Below are positions 14,219-29,994 of a stretch of DNA of 64,000 bases, piece after piece. The position numbers and the translations under genes were made by a program. Location: the NCBI GenBank assembly GCA_032622095.1, contig CP136061.1, forward strand, positions 172,243,107 through 172,307,106, in the 5' to 3' direction. Position 1 is the stretch's first letter. Every line of letters starts with the position of its first letter. The notes below the pieces were generated by a model that was not told the origin of the DNA, ran no database searches, and saw only the letters and a program-made list of their open reading frames with translations. This DNA is from Siphonodentalium dalli. Taxonomy: Eukaryota; Mollusca; Scaphopoda; Gadilida; Siphonodentaliidae.

Positions 14219-17200
14219 TGGGATACCTATATATGTATGTGGTAGTGATACATATATATGTGTGTGGTGGTGATACCTATATATGTGTGTGGAGGGGGTA
14301 CCTATAGATGTGTGTGGTGGGGATACCTATAGATGTATGTGGTGGGGAGACCTATATATGTATGTGGTGGGGATACCTATATATGTGTGTGGCGGGGAGA
14401 CCTATATATGTATGTGGTGGGGAGACCTATATATGTGTGTGGTGAGGATACCTATATATGTATGTGGTGGGGATACCTATAGATGGGTGTGGTGGGGATA
14501 CCTATATATGTGTGTGGTGAGGATACCTATATATGTATGTGGCGGGGAGACCTATATATATATGTGGCGGGGATAACTATATATGTGTGTGGTGGTGATA
14601 CCTATATATATGTGTGTGGTGGGGATACCTATATATGTGTGTGGTGGGGATACCTATAAATGTGTGTGGTGGGGATACCTATATATGTATGTGGTGGAGA
14701 GACCTATATATGTGTGTGGTGGAGAGACCTATAGATGTGTGTGGTGGGGATACCTATATATGTATGTGGTGGAGAGACCTATATATGTGTGTGGTGGGGA
14801 TACCTATATATGTGTGTGGTGGTGATATCTATATATGTGTGTGGCGAGGATACCTATATATGTTTGTGGTGGGATACCTATATAAGTGTGTGGCGGTGAT
14901 ACCTATATATGTATGTGCTGGGGATACCTATATATATGTGGTGTGGATACCTATATATGTATGTGGTGGGGATACATATATATATGTGTGGTGGGGATAC
15001 CTATATATATGTGTGGTGTGGATACCTATATATGTATGTGGTGGGGATACCTATATATATGTGTGGTGGTGATACCTATATATGTGTGTGGCGAGTATAC
15101 CTATATATGTGTGTGGTGGGGATACCTATATATGTGTGTGGCGGGGATACCTATATAAGTATGTGGTGGGGATACCTATAGATGTGTGTGGCTGGGATAC
15201 CTATATATGTATGTGGTAGTGATACCTATATATGTGTGTGGTGGTGATACCTATATATGTGTGTGGAGGGGGTACCTATAGATGTGTGTGGTGGGGATAC
15301 CTATAGATGTATGTGGTGGGGAGACCTATATATGTTTGTGGTGGGGATACCTATATATGTGTGTGGCGGGGAGACCTATATATGTATGTGGTGGGGAGAC
15401 CTATATATGTGTGTGGTGAGGATACCTATATATGTATGTGGTGGGGATACCTATAGATGGGTGTGGTGGGGATACCTATATATGTATGTGGTGGGATACA
15501 TATAGATGTATGTGGCGAGGAGACCTATATATGTATGTGGCGGGAATACCTATATATATGTGTGTGGTGGGGATACCTATATATGTATGTGGTGGTGATA
15601 CCTATATATGTGTGTGGTGGAGAGACCTATAGATGTGTGGTGGGGATACCTATATATGTATGTGGTGGGGATACCTATATATGTATGTGGTGGGGATACC
15701 TATATATGTGTGTAGTGGTGATACCTATATATGTGTGTGGCGAGGATACCTATATATGTGTGTGGTGGGGATACCTATATATGTGTGTGGCGGGGATACC
15801 TATATATGTTTGTGCTGGGGATACCTATAGATGTGTGTGTTGGGGATACCTATATATGTATGTGGTGGGGATACCTATATATATGTGTGGTGGGGATACC
15901 TATATATATGTGTGGTGTGGATACCTATATATGTATGTGGTGGGGATACCTATATATATGTATGTGGTGGTGATACATATATATGTATGTGGTGGGGATA
16001 CCTATAGATGTGTGTGATGGGGATACCTATATATGTATGTGGCGGTGATACCTATATATGTGTGTGGCGGGGATACCTTTATATGTATGTGGTGGTGATA
16101 CCTATATATGTGTGTGGTGAGGATACCTATATATGTGTGTGGTGAGGATACCTATATATGTATGTGGTGGGGATACCTATAGATGTATGTGGTGGGGATA
16201 CCTATATATGTATGTGGCGTGGAAACCTATATATGTGTGTGGTAGGGATACCTATATATGTATGTGGTGGGGATACCTATATATGTATGTGGTGGTAATA
16301 CCTATATATGTATGTGGTGGGGAGACCTATGTATGTATGTGGCGTGGAGACCTATATATGTGTGTGGTGAGGATACCTATATATGTTTGTGGTGGGGATA
16401 CCTATATATGTGTGGCGGGGTTACATATATATGTGTGTGGTGGGGATACCTATATATGTATGTGGTGGGGATACCTATATATGTATGTGGTGGTGATACC
16501 TATATATGTATGTGGTGGGGAGACCAATAGATGTATGTGGCGGGGAGACCTATATATGTGTGTGGTGATGATACCTATATATGTGTGTGTTGGGGAGACC
16601 AATAGATGTATGTGGCAGGGATATCTATATATGTGTGTGGTGAGGAGACCAATATATGTGTGTAGTGGGGATACCTATAAATGTGGGGTGGGGATACCTA
16701 TATATGTATGTGGCGGGGAGACCTATATATGTATGGGGCGGGGATACCTATATATGTATGTGGCGGGGAGACCTATATATGTATGGGGCGGGGATACCTA
16801 TATATGTGTGTGGTGGGGAGACCAATATATGTGTGTGGTGGGGATACCTATAGATGTTTGGTGGAGATACCTATATATGTATGTGGTGGGGATACCTATA
16901 TATGTGTGTGGCGGCGATACCTATATATGTGTGTGGCGGGGATACCTATATATGCTTGTGGTGGGGAGACCTATATATGTGTGTGTGGTGGGGATACCTA
17001 TATGTATGTGGCGGGGATACCTATATGTATGTGGTGGGGATACCTATATGTGTGTGGTTGTGATACCTATATAAGTATGTGGTGGTGATACCTATATATG
17101 TATGTGGTGGGGATACCTCTATATGTGTCTGGTTGGGATACCTATATATGTATGTGGTGGGGATACCTATAGATGTGTGTGTTGGGGATACCTATAGATG

Positions 17201-19650
17201 TATGTGGTGGGGAGACCTATATATGTATGTGGTGGGGATACCTATATATTTGTGTGGCGGGGATACCTATATATATGTGTGTGGTGGGGATACCTATAGA
17301 TGTGTGTGGTGGGGATACCTATATATGTATGTGGTGGTGATACATATATATGTATGTGGTTGGGATACCTATAGATGTGTGTGGTGGGGATACCTATATA
17401 TGTATGTGGCGGGGATACCTATATATGTGTGTGGCGGGGATACCTTTATATGTATGTGGTGGTGATACCTATATATGTGTGTGGTGAGGATACCTATATA
17501 TGTATGTGGTGGGGATACCTATAGATGTATGTGGTGGGGAGACCTATATATGTATGTGGTGGGGATACCTATATATGTGTGTGGCGGGGAGACCTATATA
17601 TGTATGTGGTGGGGAGACCTATATATGTGTGTGGTGAGGATACCTATATATGTATGTGGTGGGGTTACCTATAGACGGGTGTGGTGGGGATACCTATATA
17701 TGTATGTGGTGGGTTACATATAGATGTATGTGGTGGGTAGACCTATATATGTATGTGGCGGGGATAACTATATATGTGTGTGGTGGTGATACCTATATAT
17801 ATGTGTGTGGTGGGGATACCTATATATGTGTGTGGTGGGGATACCTATAGATGTGTGTGGTGGGGATACCTATATATGTATGTGGTGGTGATACCTATAG
17901 ATGTGTGTGGTGGAGAGACCTATAGATGTGTGGTGGGGATACCTATATATGTATGTGGTGGGGATACCTATATATGTATGTGGTGGGGATACCTATATAT
18001 GTGTGTGGTGGTGATACCTATATATGTGTGTGGCGAGTATACCTATATGTGTGTGTGGTGGGGATACCTATATATGTGTGTGGCGGGGATACCTATATAT
18101 GTATGTGCTGGGGATACCTATAGATGTGTGTGTTGGGGATACCTATATATGTATGTGGTGGGGATACCTATATATATGTGTGGTGGGGATAGCTATATAT
18201 ATGTGTGGTGTGGATACCTATATATGTATGTGGTGGGGATACCTATATATATGAGTGGTGGTGATACCTATATATGTGTGTGGCGAGTATACCTATATAT
18301 GTGTGTGGTGGGGATACCTATATATATGTGTGGCGGGGATACCTATATAAGTATGTGGTGGGGATACCTATAGATGTGTGTGGCAGGGATACCTATATAT
18401 GTATGTGGTAGTGATACCTATATATGTGTGTGGTGGTGATACCTATATATGTGTGTGGAGGAGGTACCTATAGATGTGTGTGGTGGGAATACCTATAGAT
18501 GTATGTGGTGGGGAGACCTATATATGTATGTGGTGGGGATACCTATATATGTGTGTGGCGGGGAGACCTATATATGTATGTGGTGGGGAGACCTATATAT
18601 GTGTGTGGTGAGGATACCTATATATGAATGTGGTGGGGATACCTATAGATGGGTGTGGTGGGGATACCTATATATGTATGTGGTGGGATACATATAGATG
18701 TATGTGGCGGGGAGACCTATATATATATGTGGCGGGGATAACTATATATGTGTGTGGTAGTGATACCTATATATATGTGTGTGGTGGGGATACCTATATA
18801 TGTGTGTGGTGGGGATACCTATAGATGTGTGTGGTGGGGATACCTATATATGTATGTGGTGGAGAGACCTATATATGTGTGTGGTGGAGAGACCTATAGA
18901 TGTGTGGTGGGGATACCTATATATGTATGTGGTGGGGATACCTATATATGTATGTGGTGGGGATACCTATATATGTGTGTGGTGGTGATATCTATATATG
19001 TGTGTGGCGAGGATACCTATATATGTTTGTGGTGGGATACCTATATATGTGTGTGGCGGTGATACCTATATATGTATGTGCTGGGGATACCTATATATGT
19101 GTGTGTGGATACGTATATATGTATGTGGTGGGGAAACATATATATATGTGTGGTGGGGATACCTATATATGTGTGGTGGGGATACCTATATATGTATGTG
19201 GTGGGGATACCTATATATATGTGTGGTGGGGATACCTATATATGTGTGTGGCGAGTATACCTATATATGTGTGTGGTGGGGATACCTATATATGTGTGTG
19301 GCGGGGATACCTATATAAGTATGTGGTGGGGATACCTATAGATGTGTGTGGCTGGGATACCTATATATGTATGTGGTAGTGATACCTATATATGTGTGTG
19401 GTGGTGATACCTATATATGTGTGTGGAGGGGGTACCTATAGATGTGTGTGGTGGGGATACCTATAGATGTATGTGGTGGGGAGACCTATATGTTTGTGGT
19501 GGGGATACCTAAATATGTGTGTGGCGGGGAGACCTATATATGTATGTGGTGGGGAGACCTATATATGTGTGTGGTGAGGATACCTATATATGTATGTGGT
19601 GGGGATACCTATAGATGGGTGTGGTGGGGATACCTATATATGTATGTGTT
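13238..19650 (+). repeat. ~6.4-kb higher-order block, copy 2
   Basis: This is the partner of 1,300-7,712. It shares rare landmarks in the same order: CCTTAATG at 13,304, TATAGACGGG near 13,507, the TATATAAGTATG monomers and the GCTTGTGG cassette near 16,953. It overlaps the tail of the second 2,544-bp unit, so the 2,544-bp tandem arose at one edge of this larger duplication. Confidence 0.88.
15432..17175 (+). repeat. ~1.7-kb block, copy 2 of 3
   Basis: Matches 3,568-5,259 at offset 11,864-11,916. It has an internal repeat of the GTATGGGGCGGGG monomer (16,730 and 16,780) that copy 1 lacks. Confidence 0.87.
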
Positions 19651-21458
19651 GGGATACATATAGATGTATGTGGCGGGGAGACCTATATATGTATGTGGCG
19701 GCAATACCTATATATATGTGTGTGGTGGGGATACCTATATATGTATGTGGTGGTGATACCTATATATGTGTGTGGTGGAGAGACCTATAGATGTGTGGTG
19801 GGGATACCTATATAAGTATGTGGTGGGGATACCTATATATGTATGTGGTGGGGATACCTATATATGTGTGTAGTGGTGATACCTATATATGTGAGTGGCG
19901 AGGATACCTATATATGTGTGTGGTGGGGATACCTATATATGTGTGTGGCGGGGATACCTATATATGTATGTGCTGGGGATACCTATAGATGTGTGTGTTG
20001 GGGATACCTATATATGTATGAGGTGGGGATACCTATATATATGTGTGGTGTGGATACCTATATATGTATGTGGTGGGGATACCTATATATATGTATGTGG
20101 TGGTGATACATATATATGTATGTGGTGGGGATACCTATAGATGTGTGTGATGGGGATACCTATATATGTATGTGGCGGTGATACCTATATATGTGTGTGG
20201 CGGGGATACCTATATATGTGTGTGGCGGGGATACCTTTATATGTATGTGGTGGTGATACCTATATATGTGTGTCGTGAGGATACCTATATATGTATGTGG
20301 TGGGGATACCTATAGATGTATGTGGTGGGGATACCTATATATGTATGTGGCGTGGAAACCTATATATGTGTGTGGTAGGGATACCTATATATGTATGTGG
20401 TGGGGATACCTATATATGTATGTGGTGGGGAGACCAATAGATGTATGTGGCGGGGAGACCTATATATGTGTGTGGTGGGGATACCTATATATATGTATGT
20501 GGTGGTAATACCTATATATGTATGTGGTGGGGAGACCTATGTATGTATGTGGCGTGGAGACCTATATATGTGTGTGGTGAGGATAACTATATATGTTTGT
20601 GGTGGGGATACCTATATATGTGTGGCGTGGAGACCTATATATGTGTGTGGTGAGGATACCTATATATGTTTGTGGTGGGGATACCTATATATGTGTGGCG
20701 GGGTTACCTATATATGTGTGTGGTGGGGATACCTATATATGTATGTGGTGGGGATACCTATATATGTATGTGGTGGTGATACCTATATATGTATGTTGTG
20801 GGGAGACCAATAGATGTATGTGGCGGGGAGACCTATATATGTGTGTGGTGATGATACCTATATATGTGTGTGTTGGGGAGACCAATAGATGTATGTGGCA
20901 GGGATATCTATATATGTGTGTGGTGAGGAGACCAATATATGTGTGTAGTGGGGATACCTATAGATGTGGGGTGGGGATACCTATATATGTATGTGGCGGG
21001 GAGACCTATATATGTATGTGGCGGGGATACCTATATATGTGTGTGGTGGGGAGACCAATATATGTGTGTGGTGGGGATACCTATAGATGTGTGGTGGAGA
21101 TACCTATATATGTATGTGGCGGGAGACCTATATATGTATGTGGCGGGGATACCTATATATGTGTGTGGTGGGGATACCTATATATGTGTGTGGCGGCGAT
21201 ACCTATATATGTGTGTGGCGGGGATACCTATATATGCTTGTGGTGGGGAGACCTATATATGTGTGTGTGGTGGGGATACCTATATGTATGTGGCGGGGAT
21301 ACCTATATGTATGTGGTGGGTATACCTATATGTGTGTGGTTGTGATACCTATATAAGTATGTGGCGGTGATACCTATATATGTATGTGGTGGGGATACCT
21401 CTATATGTGTGTGGTTGGGATACCTATATATGTATGTGGTGGGGATACCTATAGATGT
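19590..21458 (+). repeat. ~1.9-kb block, copy 3 of 3
   Basis: Matches copy 2 at offset 4,158-4,283. It is longer because of an internal duplication around 20,520-20,700, where the GCGTGGAGACC and TGTTTGTGGTGGGG pair occurs twice. The match ends near 21,458. Confidence 0.85.
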
Positions 21459-21731
21459 GTATGGTGGGGATACCTATATATGTGTGTGGTGGGGATACCT
21501 ATAGATGTGTGTGGTGGGGATACCTATAGATGTGTGTGGTGGGGAAACCTATAGATGTGTGTGGTGGGGAAACCTATAGATGTATGTGGTGGGGAGACCT
21601 ATATATGTGTGTGGTGGTGATACCTATATATGTATGTGGCGGGGATACCTATAAATGTGTGTGGTGGTGATACATATATATGTGTGTGGTGGGGATACCT
21701 ATAGATGTGTGTGTTGGGGATACCTATAGAT

Positions 21732-22148
21732 GTATGTGGTGGGGAGACCTATATATGTATGTGGTGGGGATACCTATATATTTGTGTGGCGGGGATACCT
21801 ATATATATGTGTGTGGTGGGGATACCTATATATGTGTGTGGTGGGGATACCTATATATGTATGTGGTGGTGATACATATATATGTATGTGGTTGGGATAC
21901 CTATATATGTATGTGGCGGGGATACCTATATATGTGTGTGGCGGGGATACCTTTATATGTATGTGGTGGGGAGACCTATATATGTATGTGGTGGGGAGAC
22001 CTATATATGTATGTGGTGGGGATACCTATATATTTGTGTGGCGGGGATACCTATATATATGTGTGTGGTGGGGATACCTATATATGTGTGTGGTGGGGAT
22101 ACCTATATATGTATGTGGTGGTGATACATATATATGTATGTGGTTGGG
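21732..22148 (+). repeat. 252-bp-offset local duplication
   Basis: The segment starting at 21,732, with GTATATATTTGTG-type monomers, recurs from 21,984 for about 165 bp at a constant offset of 252 bp (ten monomers plus 2 bp). Landmark: TTTGTGTGGCGGGG at 21,781 and 22,033. The repeat breaks near 22,148 at GGTTGGGAATACC. Confidence 0.85.
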
Positions 22149-23439
22149 AATACCTATATATGTATGTGGCGTGGAAACCTATATATGTGTGTGGTAGGGA
22201 TACCTATATATGTATGTGGTGGGGATACCTATATATGTATGTGGTGGTAATACCTATATATGTATGTGGTGGGGAGACCTATGGATGTATGTGGCGTGGA
22301 GACCTATATATGTATTTGGTGAGGATACCTATATATGTATGTGGTGGGGATACCTATATATGTGTGAGGCGGGGTTACCTATATATGTGTGTGGTGGGGA
22401 TACCTATATATGTATGTGGTGGGGATACCTATATATGTATGTGGTGGTGATACCTATATATGTATGTGGTGGGGAGACCTATAGATGTATGTGGCGGGGA
22501 GACCTATAGATGTGTGTGGTGATGATAGCTATATATATGTGTGGTGGGGAGACCTATAGATGTATGTGGCAGGGATACCTATATATGTGTGTGGTGAGGA
22601 GACCAATATATGTGTGTGCTGGGGATACCTATAGATGTGTGGTGGGGATACCTATATATGTATGTGGCGGGGAGACCTATATATGTATGTGGCGGGGATA
22701 CCTATATATGTGTGTGGTGGGGAGACCAATATATGTGTGTGGTGGGGATACCTATAGATGTGTGGTTGGGATACCTATATATGTATGTGGCGGGGAGACC
22801 TATATATGTATGTGGCGGGGATACCTATATATGTGTGTGGTGGGGATACCTATATATGTGTGTGGCGGGGATACCTATATATGTGTGTGGCGGGGATACC
22901 TATATATGCTTGTGGTTGGGGAGACCTATATATGTGTGTGTGGTGGGGATACCTATATGTATGTGGCGGGGATACCTATATGTATGTGGTGGGGATACCA
23001 ATATGTGTGTGGTTGTGATACCTATATATGTATGTGGTGGGGATACCTATATATGTGGGTGGTTGGGATACCTATATATGTATGTGGTGGGGATACCTAT
23101 ATATGTGTATGGTGGGGATACCTATATATGTGTGTGGTGGGGATACCTATAGATGTGTGTGGTCGGGATACCTATAGACGTATGTGGTGGGGAGACCTAT
23201 ATATGTGTGTGGTGGTGATACCTATATATGTATGTGGCGGGGATACCTATAAATGTGTGTGGTGGGGATACCTATATATGTATGTGGTGGGGATACCTAT
23301 AGATGTGTGTGGTGGGGATACCTATATATGTGTGTGGTGGGGATACCTATATATTTATGTGGTGGGGATACCTATAGATGTATGTGGTGGGGATACCTAT
23401 ATATGTATGTGGTGGTGATACCTATATATGTGTTTGGTG
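22149..23439 (+). repeat. Satellite, GCTTGTGG-cassette region
   Basis: Monomer array related to 4.2-5.2 kb and 20.3-21.4 kb. It includes the GCGTGGAAACC monomer (about 22,170), GGCAGGGATACC (about 22,568) and a cassette variant GCTTGTGGTTGGGG (22,908). No gene seen. Confidence 0.8.
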
Positions 23440-25131
23440 GGGATACCTATAGATGTGTGTGGTGGTGATACCTATAGATGTATGTGGTGGGGATACCTAT
23501 AGATGTATGTGGTGGGGATACCTATATATGTATGTGGTGGTGATACCTATATATGTATGTGGTGGTGATACCTATATATGTGTGTGGTGAGGATACATAT
23601 ATATGTATGTGGTGGGGATACATATAGATGTATGTGGTGGGATATCTATAGATGTGTGTGGTGGGGATACCTATATATGTATGTGGCGGGGATACCTATA
23701 TATGTGTGTGGCGGGGATACCTATATATGTATGTGGTGGTGATACCTATATCTGTGTGTGGTGAGGATACCTATATATGTATGTGGTGGGGATACCTATA
23801 TATGTATGTGGTGGGGATACCTATATATGTGTGTGGCGGGGATACCTATATATGTGTGGTAGGGATACCTATATATGTATGTGGTGGGGATACCTATATA
23901 TGTATGTGGTGGTGATACCTATATATGTATGTGGTGGGGAGACCTATGGATGTATGTGGCGTGGAGACCTATATATGTATGTGGTGGGGATACCTATATA
24001 TGTGTGTGGTGGGGATACCTATATATGTATATGGTGGGGATACCTACATATTTATGTGGTGGGGATACCTTTAGATGTGTGTGGTGGGAATACCTATAGA
24101 TGTGTGTGGTGGGGATACCTATATATGTGTGTGGTGGGGATACCTATATATGTGTGTGGTAGGGATACCTATATATGTATGTGGGGGTGCTACCTATAGA
24201 TGTATGTGGCAGGGATACCTATATATGTGTGTGGTGAGGAGACCAATATATGTGTGTGGTGGGGATACCTATATATGTGTGGTGGGGATACCTATATATG
24301 TATGTGGCGGGGAGACCTATATATGTATGTGGCGGGAATACCTATATATGTGTATGGTGGGGATACCAATATATGTGTGTGGCGGGGAAACCTATAGATG
24401 TGTGGTGGGGATACCTATATATGTATGTGGCGGGGATACCTATATATGTATGTGGCGGGAATACCTATATATGTGTGTGGTGGGGATACCTATATATGTG
24501 TGTGGCGGGGATACCTATATATGTGTGTGGCGGGGATACCTATATATGCTTGTGGTGGGAAGACCTATATATGTGTGTGTGGTGGGGATACCTATATGTA
24601 TGTGGCGGGGATACCTATATGTATGTGGTGGGGATACCTATATGTGTGTGGTTGTGACCTATATATGTGTGTGGTGGTGATACCTATATATGTATGTGGC
24701 GGGGATACCTATAAATGTGTGTGTTGGGGATACCTATATATGTATGTGGTGGGGATACCTACAGATGTGTGTGGTGGGGATACCTATAGATGTGTGTGGG
24801 GGGGATACCTATATATTTATGTGGTGGGGATACCTATAGATGTGTGTGGTGGGGATACCTATATATGTATGTGGTGGTGATACCTATATATGTGTGTGGT
24901 GGGGATACCTATAAATGTGTGTGGTGGTGATACTTATAGATGAATGTGGTGGGGATACCTATAGATGTATGTGTTGGGGATACCTATATATGTATGTGGT
25001 GGTGATACCTATAGATGTGTGTGGTGGGGATACCTATAGATGGGTGTGGTGGGGATACCTATAGATGTATGTGGTGGGGAGACCTATATATGTATGTGGT
25101 GGGGATACCTATATATGTGTGTGGCGGGGAT
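23440..25131 (+). repeat. 1.69-kb block, copy 1 of 5
   Basis: Landmarks in order: CTATATCTGTG (23,748), CTACATATTTATG (24,045), GTGGGGGTGCTACC (24,182), GTTGTGACCTATA (24,650), CTACAGATG (24,760), GTGGGGGGGATACC (24,797), and GATACTTATAGATGAATG (24,930). The same series occurs at 29,995, 33,021, 50,969 and 54,000, with a partial copy at 35,835. Confidence 0.88.
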
Positions 25132-27889
25132 ATTTATATATATGTGTGTGGTGGGGATACCTATATATGTGTGTGGTGGGGATACCTATTTATGTATGTG
25201 GTGGTGATACCTATATATGTATGTCGTGGTGATACCTATATATGTGTGTGGTGAGGTTACCTATATATGTATGTGGTGGGGATACCTATGGATGTATGTG
25301 GTGGGGATACCTATAGATGTGTGTGGTGGGGATACCTATATATGTATGTGGCGGGGATACCTATATATGTGCGTGGCGGGCATACCTATATATGTATGTG
25401 GTGGTGATACCTATATATGTGTGTGGTGAGGATACCTATATATGTATGTGGTGGGGATACCTATAGATGTATGTGGTGGGGATACCTATATATGTGTGTG
25501 GCGGGGATACCTATATATGTGTGTGGTAGGATACCTATATATGTATGTGGTGGGGATACCTATATATGTATGTGGTGGTGATACCTATATATGTATGTGG
25601 TGGGGATACCTACATATTTATGTGGTGGGGATACCTATAGATGTGTGTGGTGGGGATACCTATAGATGTGTGTGGTGGGGATACCTATATATGTGTGTGG
25701 TGGGGATACTTATATATGTGTGTGGTAGGGATACCTATATATGTATGTGGTGGGGATACCTATATATGTATGTGGTGGTTGTACCTATATATGTATGTGG
25801 TGGGGAGACCTATAGATGTATGTGGCGGGGAGACCTATATATGTGTGTGGTGATGATACCTATATATGTGTGTGGTGGGGAGACCTATAGATGTATGTGG
25901 CAGGGATACCTAAATATGTGTGTGGTGAGGAGACCAATATATGTGTGTGGTAGGGAGACCAATATATGTGTGTGGTGGGGATACCTATATATGTATGTGG
26001 CGGGGAGACCTATATATGTATGTGGCGGGGATACCTATAAATGTGCGTGGTGGGGATACCTATATATGTGTGTGGCGGGGATACCTATATATGTGTGTGG
26101 CGGGGATACCTATATATGCTTGTGGTGGGGAGACCTATATATGTGTGTGTGGTGGGGATACCTATATGTATGTGGCGGGGATACCTATATGTATGTGGTG
26201 GGAGTACCTATATGTGTGTGGTGGGGATACCTATATATGTATGTGGTGGGGATACCTATATATGTGTGTGGTTGGGATACCTATATATGTATGTGGTGGG
26301 GATACCTATAGATGTGTATGGTGGGGATACCTATATATGTGTGTGGTGTGGATACCTATAAATGTGTGTGGTTGGGATACCTATAGATGTATGTGGTGGA
26401 GAGACCTATATATGTGTGTGGTGGTGATACCTATATATGTATGTGGCGGGGATACCTATAAATGTGTGGGGTGGGGATACCTATATATGTATGTGGTAGG
26501 AATACCTATAGATGTGTGTGGTGGGGATACCTATAGATGTGTGTATTGGGGATACCTATATATTTATGTGGTAGGGATACCTATATATGTATGTGGTGGT
26601 GATACCTATATATGTGTGTGGTGGGGATACCTATAGATGTGTATGGTGGGGATACCTATAGATGTATGTGGTGGGGAGACCTATATATGTATGTGGTGGG
26701 GATACCTATATATGTGTGTGGCGGGGATACCTATATATATGTGTGTTGTAGGGATACCTATATATGTGTGTGGCGGGGATACCTATATATATGTGTGTGG
26801 TGGGGATACCTATATATATATGTGGCGGGGATACCTATATATGTGAGTGGCGGTGATACCTATATATGTATGTGGTGGCGATACCTATATATGTGTGTGG
26901 TGAGGATACCTATATATGTATGAGGTGGGGATACCTATAGATGTATGTGGCGGGGATATCTATATATGTGTGTGGCGGGGATACCTATATATGTGTGTGG
27001 TAGGGATACCTATATATGTATGTGGTGGGGATACCTATATATGTATGTGGTGGTGATACCTATATATGTATGTGGTGGGGAGACCTATGGATGTATGTGG
27101 CGTGGAGACCGATATATGTATGTGGTGGGGATACCTATATATGTGTGTGGTGGGTATACCTATATATGTATATGGTGGGGATACCTACATATTTATGTGG
27201 TGGGGATACCTATAGATGTGTGTGGTGGGGATACCTATAGATGTGTGTGGTGGGGATACCTATAGATGTGTGTGGTGGGGATACATATATATGTATGTGG
27301 TGGGGATACCTATATATGTGTGTGGTGGGGATACATATAGATGTATGTGGTGGGGATACCTATATATGTGTTTGGTGGGGATACATATATATGTATGTGG
27401 TGGGGATACCTATATATGTATGTGGTGGGGATACCTATAAATGTATGTGGTGGGGATACCTATATATGTGTGTGGTTGGGATACCTATATATGTATGTGG
27501 TGGGGATACCTATATATGTATGTGGTGAGGATACCTATATATGTGTGTGGTGGTGATACCTATATATGTATGTGGTGGGGATACCTATATATGGATTTGG
27601 CGGGGATACCTATATATCTGTGTGGTGGTGATACCTATAGATGTGTGTCGTGGGGATACCTATATATGTGTGTGGCGGGAGACCTATAGATGTATGTGGT
27701 GGGGATACCTATAGATGTATATGGCGGTGATACCAATAGATGTTTGTGGTGGGGATACCTATATATGTATGTGGTGGGGATACCTATATATGTATGTGGT
27801 GGGGATACCTATATATGTATGTGGTGGGGATACCTATAGATGTATGTGGTGGGGATACCTATATATGTATGTGGTGGGGATACCTATAT
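25132..27889 (+). repeat. Satellite between major blocks
   Basis: 25-bp monomers. Part (25.5-26.3 kb) echoes 22.2-23.1 kb, and part (27.0-27.2 kb) echoes 23.9-24.1 kb through CTACATATTTATG at about 27,185. From 27,240 to 27,900 the monomers are more uniform. GGATTTGGCGGGG (27,592) and GTGTCGTGGGG (27,645) are local oddities. No gene seen. Confidence 0.8.
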
Positions 27890-29994
27890 ATGTATGTGGT
27901 GGTGATACCTATATATGTATGTGGTGGGGAGACCTATAGATGTATGTGGCGGGGATACCTATATATGTGTGTGGTGATGATACCTATATATGTGTGTGGT
28001 GGGGAGACCGATAGATGTATGTGGCAGGGATACCTATATATGTGTGTGGTGAGGAGACCAATATATGTATGTGGTGGGGATACCTATAGATGTGTGGCGG
28101 GGATACCTATATATGCTTGTGGTGGGGAGACCTATATGTGTGTGTGGTGGGGATACCTATATGTATGTGGCGGGGATACCTATATGTATGTGGTGGGAAT
28201 ACCTATATGTGTGTGGTGGTGATACCTATATATGTATGTGGTGGGGATACCTATATATGTGTGTGGTGGGGAGACCACTATATGTGTGTGGTGGGGATAC
28301 CTATATATGTGTGGTGGGGATACCTATATATGTATGTGGCGGGGATACCTATATATGTGTGTGGTGGGGATACCTATATATCTGTGTGGCGGGGATACCT
28401 ATATATGTGTGTGGCCGGGATACCTATATATGCTTGTGGTGGGGAGACCTATATGTGTGTGTGTGGTGGGGATACCTATATGTATGTGGCGGGGATACCT
28501 ATATATGTATGTGGTGGGGATACCTATATGTATGTGGTGGGAATACCTATATATGTGTGGTGGTGATACCTATATATGTATGTGGTGGGGATACCTATAT
28601 ATGTGTGTGGTTGGGATACCTATATATGTATGTGGTGGGGATACCTATATATGTGTATGGTGGGGATACCTATATATGTGTGTGGTGGGGATACCTATAT
28701 ATGTGTGTGGTGGTGATACATATAGATGTGTGTGGTGGGGATACCTATATATGTGTGTGGTGGGGAGACCAATATATGTGTGTGGTGGGGATACCTATAG
28801 ATGTGTGGTGGGGATACCTATATATGTATGTGGCGGGGAGACCTATATATGTATGCGGCGGGGATACCTATATATGTGTGTGGTGGGGATACCTATATAT
28901 GTGTGTGGCGGGGATACCTATATATGTGTGTGGCGGGGATACCTATATATGCTTGTGGTGGGGAGACCTATATATGTGTGTGTGGTGGGGATACCTATAT
29001 GTATGTGGCGGGTATACCTATATGTATGTGGTGGGGATACCTATATGTATGTGGCGGGTATACCTATATGTATGTGGTGGGGATACCTATATATGTGTGT
29101 GGTGGGGATACCTATATATGTGTGTGGTGGGGATACGTATATATGTGTGTGGTAGGGATACCTATATATGTATGTGGTGGGGATACCTATATATGTATGT
29201 GGTGGTGATACCTATATATGTATGTGGTGGGGAGACCTATATATGTATGTGGTGGTGATACCTATATATGTGTGTGGTGAGGATACCTATATATGTATAT
29301 GGTGGGGATACCTATATATGTGTGTGGCGGGGTTACCTATATATGGTTGTGGTGGGGATACCTATATATGTATGTGGTGGGGATACCTATACATGTATGT
29401 GGTTGTGATACCTATATATGTATGTGGTGGTAGACCTATAGATGTATGTGGCAGGGATACCTATATATTTGTGTGGTGAGGAGATCAATATATGTGTGTG
29501 GTGGGTATACATATAGATGTGTGGTGGGGATACCTATATATGTATGTGGCGGGAGACCTATATATGTATGTGGCGGGGATACCTATATATGTGTGTGGTG
29601 GGGAGACCACTATATGTGTGTGGTGGGGATACCTATATATGTGTGGTGGGGATACCTATATATGTATGTGGCGGGGAGACCTATATATGTATGTGGCGGG
29701 GATACCTATATATGTGTGTGGTGGGGATACCTATATATGTGTGTGGCGGGGATACCTATATATGTGTGTGGCGGGGATACCTATATATGCTTGTGGTGGG
29801 GAGACCTATATGTGTGTGTGTGGTGGGGATACCTATATGTATGTGGCGGGGATACCTATATGTATGTGGTGGGAATACCTATATGTGTGTGGTGGTAATA
29901 CCTATATATGTATGTGGTGGGGATACCTATATATGTGTGTGGTTGGGATACCTATATATGTATGTGGTGGGGATACCTATATATGTGTATGGTG

